Source: Dendrocalamus latiflorus
Taxonomy: Eukaryota > Streptophyta > Magnoliopsida > Poales > Poaceae
Assembly: GCA_017311315.1 (NCBI GenBank)
Contig: CM029632.1
Span: 16,646,031-16,710,030, forward strand
DNA: 64,000 nt
Direction of reading: 5' to 3'
Part shown: piece after piece, positions 58,097 to 64,000 of the stretch
Layout of the letters: every line of letters starts with the position of its first letter
Numbering within the stretch: position 1 is the first letter of the stretch
Position numbers and translations under genes: made by a program
Notes under the pieces: generated by a model
Database searches by the model: none
What the model was told of the DNA's origin: nothing
Seen by the model: only the letters and a program-made list of their open reading frames with translations

Positions 58097-61000
58097 TGTA
58101 GATCAAGAAGGTCACCACAAGGCTTTTACAATGTATCTCCCAGTGAATATTACACCCATTAAGGTTTCATCCTAGTAGAGTTACGTCCACTCTCACCAAG
58201 ACCCCTCTTGTGCCACACGATAGCTTACATCCAGTGACACAACTCGAGCTCACGGAGTTTATAACCAGCGACACGACCTATGAGTCACACCAATGGTGTA
58301 ACCCGCACTAGTGGATACAAATTAGTTAGCCAGGTCATACTCATTTATAGCTTGTGATTGCACTATTTTACATTGAGACGTCATCACAATATTCAATTCT
58401 TAGAGTTATCTAGATGGCTCTACCACAAATCACATATTTTCATGCTACATCGGCACCAACACCTCTTACCATCCACCTAGATAAGTAAAGAAAGCTTTAG
58501 GATTTGAGAAGCATAAAGTAATTTACCTCAACATACCAGCCATTTCCCTCCAATGGCTACCCAAAACCAGTTTCATGTTTTAAATAATGTCAGAGTAAGT
58601 TAATACCCCTGGTATTTAAGCAAGGCTAAGCATGGCGCTTAGATACAACTTATAACTAGTATAGATATCATTAATTCTAGGGTGACAAGGGTATATGTCC
58701 AAATCCAATGTGGGGTATAATTAAGCAATTATCCCCCAGAAATTAACTATGAACTAGTGTGACTATAATTTACGTAACAAGTAAAGCATGCAATTTGATA
58801 TTTTCAAATAAAATAATTTGCATTCAAAATGTAGGTAAAATATGATCAAAGTGATGACTTATCTCGCTCAATTTTCTACAGTTTGGACTTACTCGAAGCC
58901 TTCTCAGTCAATGGTCTTTGAACTCTTGGTCTTTGAATTCATCTCGCTTGATCAATTGCTTCTTCGAGACTCCAAATTCTAATTATGCAATAAACAACTT
59001 AATCTAAATAAATGTAAATAACTCAAAAGTCCAAATAAATCCAACCAAACTCAATTAAGCTTTATTATGGTTAGGTGGATGATTTGAGGTAAGGTTTAGT
59101 GAGCGTGGGATATAGACAGCGTTAAGCGAAATCTGAGCAAAAGGGAATGGTAGGGAGAAAATCCGCCAAAAAGGATATCAAGGAAGGTCTAGTGAGGATG
59201 AAGGAATATTCGCAAAATATTCCATTCCAAATTCAGAGGTGGTTAAATATAGCTGGCCGATGGATACTATTGCCTGAACCTTAATTTAATAACTTCTTTA
59301 TTATTTTATAGTTATTAGGAAAGTTCCTTGAGTTAGGTGAAACCTACCGAAGATATGGGGTCCACCCGCAATATGTATGATTTTAATTAACCATATTAAT
59401 CTTATATTTCTCATGCCTAGCAAGTTTATGATGTATTATTATTTACCAATTAATCGGATGATTAATTCAATGATTTTCTAAAATGTGGGATTATTTAGTT
59501 AATCATCTGCTATTTAATGGTTATCTTTAGTTAGACCACTATTTACTAACAATTGTTATCTTTAGTTATACCATTATTTACTAACAACTGCAGCTGATAA
59601 ACAATTCTAAGGTTTACATGTATTTCGAACAAAATGCAATTCTTTACTTAGTCTGGGTATTGCTAGACTTCATATTACTGCTCACTGATATGGTGACGGA
59701 TTATTTTAATTAAAGTTTAATTAGTTTGCCTGACTACTTTACAGTTCATAAATTTGTAGTTTAGTATAATTGTTTTTAATGGCCAATAAATTAGGTTTTT
59801 TGTGATAATAAGTTATATTTTATTAAACAAACATAGTTATATTTTAATTGATTAAAGATACTTTTAGGATTAAATGACATTGATATTTTATGTACTCTTA
59901 GTTATTATCAAGCACAATTTAATTTTAATTAAAATCTATTCATGTGGGTCCTAGCTTGGTAAATAACATTACATTTTCAATATCGCTTTTAATTAAATCT
60001 ACTTTTGAAACTACATTTTAATAGGACCTCCAACTAACAGAAGAGTTTAAACAAATATTGATGGCGTCATAACTAGCTTCTAGTTCTGTCTAGCTATTTT
60101 TAGGGAAATTCTTAATTAATGTGGATACTTTAAATTAGATACTTTTAGCGTATTAATTAACTCAATTGCCCTAATTGGTTATTATTTACTCTAGGTGAAT
60201 TTGATTATTATTTACATTTACACACAATTATATTTTAACATCACCTTTAATTTAAACATGTATTTAAATTTGAGTGACAAAGACATATTGACCAATTACC
60301 TTAATTTTAACTTAATTGTCATTCTAAATAGGGCTCTTATGATATATGGTCATATGGACATTTATACAGAGTTATATATTAATAATGTCCTTAATTAGCA
60401 TCTGAGTTTGGAATAAATATTAATGATACACTAATTATTTTTGGGAATGACCTAGTTATATTCAAGGTAATTTTTAGTTCAACTCCTCTTATTTAAAGTT
60501 AAGTATAATGACATAATATTCCAATTAAGTACTTTGATTATCATTTTAAAAGGGCCATCATTATAATTGGAATATATAATTAATTTATATTTCACAGGGT
60601 TTAATCCTGCATTGATTATTTTCGGGTGCTAATTAACATGTAGCTAATCAAGATTTTAATTTTCAAATATTTTCAATTTTGCATATAACCTTTATTCTAA
60701 TTTCATAATTTAATTTTATCTTTATCCTTATTTTTATCTATGCATTTTTATTCGAATTTATGTTAATTATTTTAGTTTTCTAGAATTATTTTCTAATTAG
60801 CAAAAGGAATATACTTATGACATGTGGGCCATGAATTGTTCCTGGGCCCAGCTGTCATATACAAAGAGAAGACATAAGGAGAAACAGAGGAGGCCAACAA
60901 TGTAGCGCTAAAATAGAGGAGTGTAAGGGAGATAGCGGTGCTTAGCTCCAAGGAGCTACTGGTAGCGAGGTGAGCATGGTGGGGTGACGACGATCAACAA

Positions 61001-62691
61001 AATGGGACACTAGAGGAATGAGGGAGCTAGGAGAGGCGTCGCTTTGGCTCGAGATGGAGCAGAGGTGGGCGGGCGACAAGACATGGCAGCCAGGCATAGG
61101 GGAGGAGTAGGGCAGTGGTGGCCAGAATGGGAAGAGAAGAATATTGAGGGGAGCATGAGCTGGAGGGAGGTAAAGGTAACTCACTGGCGTGGTCAGTGGC
61201 TACAGGGGTGTTAAGTTGGGGTGAAGAAGAGCAGAAAATTTGGGGGATTGATTCTTGAGGGGGTAGAGAGCATCAAATGACAAGGAATCGAATGGTGACT
61301 CACCGAGGGGGGAAATGAGGCGACGGACAGTGTTTTAGGCTGGAGGGGAGGAGGAGGTGGTGCTGGGGTGCTTTGATGGGGGTAATTCCCAAAATTGGTT
61401 GAGGGGAATCACAATGGCGGGTATGGAACACAATGTGACATGAGCACTTTTGGAAAAGATCACCGGAGCATCCGAAACGACGAGGGTTAGTGGTGGCTGT
61501 CGCATGGGCGAGCTCGAGGAAGAAAAAGAAGAAAGGAAGGAGAGGATGGTGTGGAGGTAATGGCGATCTTGGGGGCTATTTATAGCCACGGAGGGCTACT
61601 GCACAACATTATCACCAGCGACCAGGCTACAATGCACGGGATGGGCGCCAGTGTGGTCGTGACGCGGTCTTGGTTGTGACTTGTGCGATGAGGCGACCGA
61701 CACAGGGCATGGGCATGGCAGTGCTTGTCATGGCGAGGTGACGAGGGTAGGTACAGCTAGCATGGCATGACATGGGAGCAGCAGTCAACAATTGTGGTGG
61801 TCCAACATTGAGGTGCTGTGGCTGTCGAGCGCGCACGATTCAGAGCGGCTCAGGCGCGGGTTGGCACTCAGCATGGCGCGTCGGGGTGCAGGCATGTGCA
61901 GCTAGGGGCGAGAGTGTGGGCGCGCAGCCTAGCCTGGCACGACACGACCGTTTGGGGGCGCGGACGCAATCGGCTTGGCAGGTACAGACATGGTTGACGT
62001 GCGGTATGCGCATGGCACAGTGCAGGCGCAGTGCACAGGGGCATGTGGAACGATGCATGTCTTGGCGCGGTCGCGTTGAGAACGTGGGCTTGGAGCGGCG
62101 CGATGGGGCTGTTAGGCGCGCACGGCATGGTGCACCGCGTGGCTGGCCGGCTTGGCCAAGTAGCAAAGCAAGATAGAGGAAGAGGAGAGCCAGGCCGGGC
62201 TGGGGAGTAGTGGGCCAACCTAGAGAGAAAAAGGAAATGAACTGGCCCGATTGGGAAATTGTGATGTTTTCCCCACTTCTTCAATTTTTAGTTTTGGTTT
62301 AGAATTTGAATTCCGATTTGAATATCCTTTGCCCAAAATTTGAAGCGTGCATCCTTTTCATTCTTTAATTTTGCTTTCTTTTGAAATTGAATTTTTAGTT
62401 CAAATATTTCCTTCTTTCAATTTGAACTTTAGTTCAGATTTTGTTTTAATGAATTAAATTTGAATTTAAATTTTTGGATTTTAAATTTACATTTCATTAG
62501 TTCCAATTTTCTTTTTTATTAGTATGATTATTATTTGCATTTGGGCATTATTCCATGTTATTAATTTGCATAGCACAAATTTTGGAAAAACCTAAATAAA
62601 CTTTCAAGAAATTCGAATGCCAACAAGGTGCAACAAAAAGTTTTAGATTTTTCGTATTTTCAAACATTCAAAATTTGGGATGTTACACATG

Positions 62692-64000
62692 TGTCAGACC
62701 CAGATTTTTCAATCTGAATCTTACTGTGTTTCACTGCACTAATCCCTGGATCAGTAGTTAGTGCACACAGGAACATTGCTGAATCATTTCATACATCGCA
62801 TAAACATTCATTATATTACATAACTTGAAATACACCACGTCGGGTGATAGAGTTACAAAAGAGGCCGATCAGGCCAATTGCCTTATTACAAACATGCACA
62901 GCGGAAGTACAGCAAAAGTAAACCCAAATCCACAGGCAAGCGACTGGAAGGTAATGTGTGCATTATATGTCACCAGCTAACTAGTAACATACGTGCACAC
63001 AACGCCGGATGTCCACTTGTCCGTGCCTAATCAACGGAGCCTACGCCTTAGTTTCCTTCGTCGTCCTTCTCCTCCGTAGCGGGAGCTTCCTCGAAGGCGT
63101 AGTGGTCTTGCGTTCCTGCTTCTGGATTTTTGCCGCAAAGCGAGCGTGAGCACTCCGACCCCGTGCTCAGCGAATCAACACACAGAATGCAGTATATAAC
63201 ATGTATGGCTATTCAAAGGATGGCTTTGGTTTATTTTATTTTTGCGAAGAGTGCTTTTGAATACAATTATATAAAAATCCTAAGACCTAGCATTTGAACA
63301 AAAGCATAATGTTCAAGGAGTATTTAATATGAATTTCCATACATATGGCATCACACCATATGCTTAATATCACCATAACTTCTCTCTACATACGGCATCA
63401 CACCGTATGACATTTTTCAGCGTTATAGCCGCTTAACTTACCACTGGGACGACACCCAGGAACCGCTGGAACGACATCCAGGAACAACTGGGACGACACC
63501 CAGGCACTACTGGAACGACATCCAGGAACAACTGGGACGACACCCAGGACAACTCAAATCTGGGCTTTCCTCTGCCCTTCCACTTTTCCATTCCCATTTT
63601 TCAAATACTTTTGTAAACAAAACTATATCTAGTTAAGTTCCCATGTCTGCCCTTGACCGTGGGCACGGCTATTCGAATAGTTTTGACTCTGCAGAGTTTT
63701 GCACACTTTACCCACAAGAGATAAATCCACCCGTTGCCCCACATGATTCCTTAGCCATGCGGTTGAGTAGACTATCACAGGATTGTTACAATGCATAGTC
63801 CTACTGTGGTTACGCCCGCTAAGGTCTATCTTCCGTAGGATCCGACCATCCCTCGGGAAGGGTCCCTCGTGAGCCATCACGGGCAAAGGCGGGGATGCGA
63901 CCATCCATCCCTTTGCTCGTGGTCATACCTTCACGTAACCACCTAGAGCTACACAAATTAGTAAACCCTGCCTACACTTTGCCAGCTTGTGGTTGTACTG
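62692..64000 (-). mobile_element. second copy of the giant LTR family (cut by the window end)
   Basis: Starts TGTCAGACCCAGATTTT and follows the same order of blocks as 55719 onward: a GTGCACACAGG/GTGCTCACAG block, a GCGGAA block, GCGTGAGCACTCCG, ACCGTGGGCACGG and CACTTTACCCACAAGAGA. It has no CACTA insertion. It continues past the window. Confidence 0.6.
63441..63551. repeat. 22-23-bp minisatellite, five units
   Basis: CTGGGACGACACCCAGGAAC and CTGGAACGACATCCAGGAAC variants alternate, so the true unit is a dimer of about 45 bp. It lies inside the second giant LTR copy and is not clearly present in the first copy. Confidence 0.85.

Larger units (their letters stand above)
55719..62687 (-). mobile_element. 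giant solo LTR (about 5.5 kb) containing a CACTA element
   Basis: Starts TGTCAGATCTGAATTTT and ends GGGATGTTACA. The flanks catgt (55714-55718) and catgt (62688-62692) match exactly. Removing the CACTA element leaves about 5.5 kb with no gag or pol, no primer-binding site and no internal copy of its own ends, so it behaves as a solo LTR. On the minus strand it starts TGTAACATCCC, with a TATAAATA box (61577-61584) about 1.1 kb in, followed by a CT-rich leader; this sets the orientation. Its first part (plus coordinates) aligns with 62692-64000, for example at the ACCGTGGGCACGG blocks (56556 and 63656). The central part (58560-60780) is very AT-rich. Confidence 0.65.

Noticed and set aside
61772..62284. 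Open frames of 108-138 codons on both strands
   Set aside because: They lie in a GC-rich GGCGCG/CATGG-rich part of the giant LTR, with Cys/Arg/Ala/His-biased composition and no family resemblance.
1..64000. Bacterial-type systems (CRISPR arrays, operons, phage, toxin-antitoxin)
   Set aside because: The intron-containing gene, plant retrotransposons and MITEs show nuclear plant DNA. The tandem repeats lack spacer-repeat architecture.

Overview
The window is repeat-rich plant nuclear DNA, almost certainly from a grass (Poaceae). The evidence is GC-rich, intron-split coding exons with plant-type GT-AG introns, an HD-Zip IV homeodomain gene very close to the rice TF1 type, and a dense load of grass-type LTR retrotransposons, MULEs, hAT, CACTA and Tourist/Stowaway MITEs. 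I see no bacterial, phage, CRISPR, rRNA or tRNA feature.

The one clearly intact cellular gene is the HD-Zip IV transcription factor at 10224-13204 (+), with ten coding exons and 695 aa. It has a TATA box at 10119 and a dyad element just upstream. A tandem array of about 185-bp units (8103-8975) lies upstream of its promoter. A second, weaker candidate is a small two-exon gene on the minus strand (49348-50027) with its own TATA box. A minus-strand tail of a KUP/HAK potassium transporter (37840-38342) is a frameshifted gene fragment.

The rest is mostly mobile DNA, and many elements can be bounded exactly by target-site duplications (TSDs). These are: a 2.3-kb MULE (3250-5551, perfect 9-bp TSD) carrying a transposase N-terminal remnant and a GRF-zinc-finger fragment; a solo LTR (17406-32934, TSD atatg) that holds two related nonautonomous LTR retrotransposons, A (19969-25969) and B (26258-31732, perfect TSD ggatg, near-identical 898-bp LTRs); a hAT element (38606-40121, perfect 8-bp TSD); a decayed Ty3/gypsy chromovirus-like element (40896-46522); two Harbinger/Tourist MITEs (47690-47955, 48501-48769); a Stowaway-like MITE (52428-52684); a second MULE (52799-55120, 8/9 TSD); and a very long solo LTR (55719-62687, TSD catgt) containing a CACTA element (56660-58096), which abuts another copy of the same LTR family (62692 to the window end).

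The most unusual object is the A/B retrotransposon pair. Element B has one long open reading frame of 979 codons: a gag core, a CCHC knuckle, and then several hundred residues of unrecognised sequence where protease-RT-integrase would normally be. It ends in the short tail peptide of a gypsy polyprotein and runs into the 3' LTR. Part of the unrecognised region is conserved in the older, broken element A, so it has persisted across divergence. B also carries a second, fossil polypurine-tract/LTR-start junction 264 bp upstream of its present 3' LTR.
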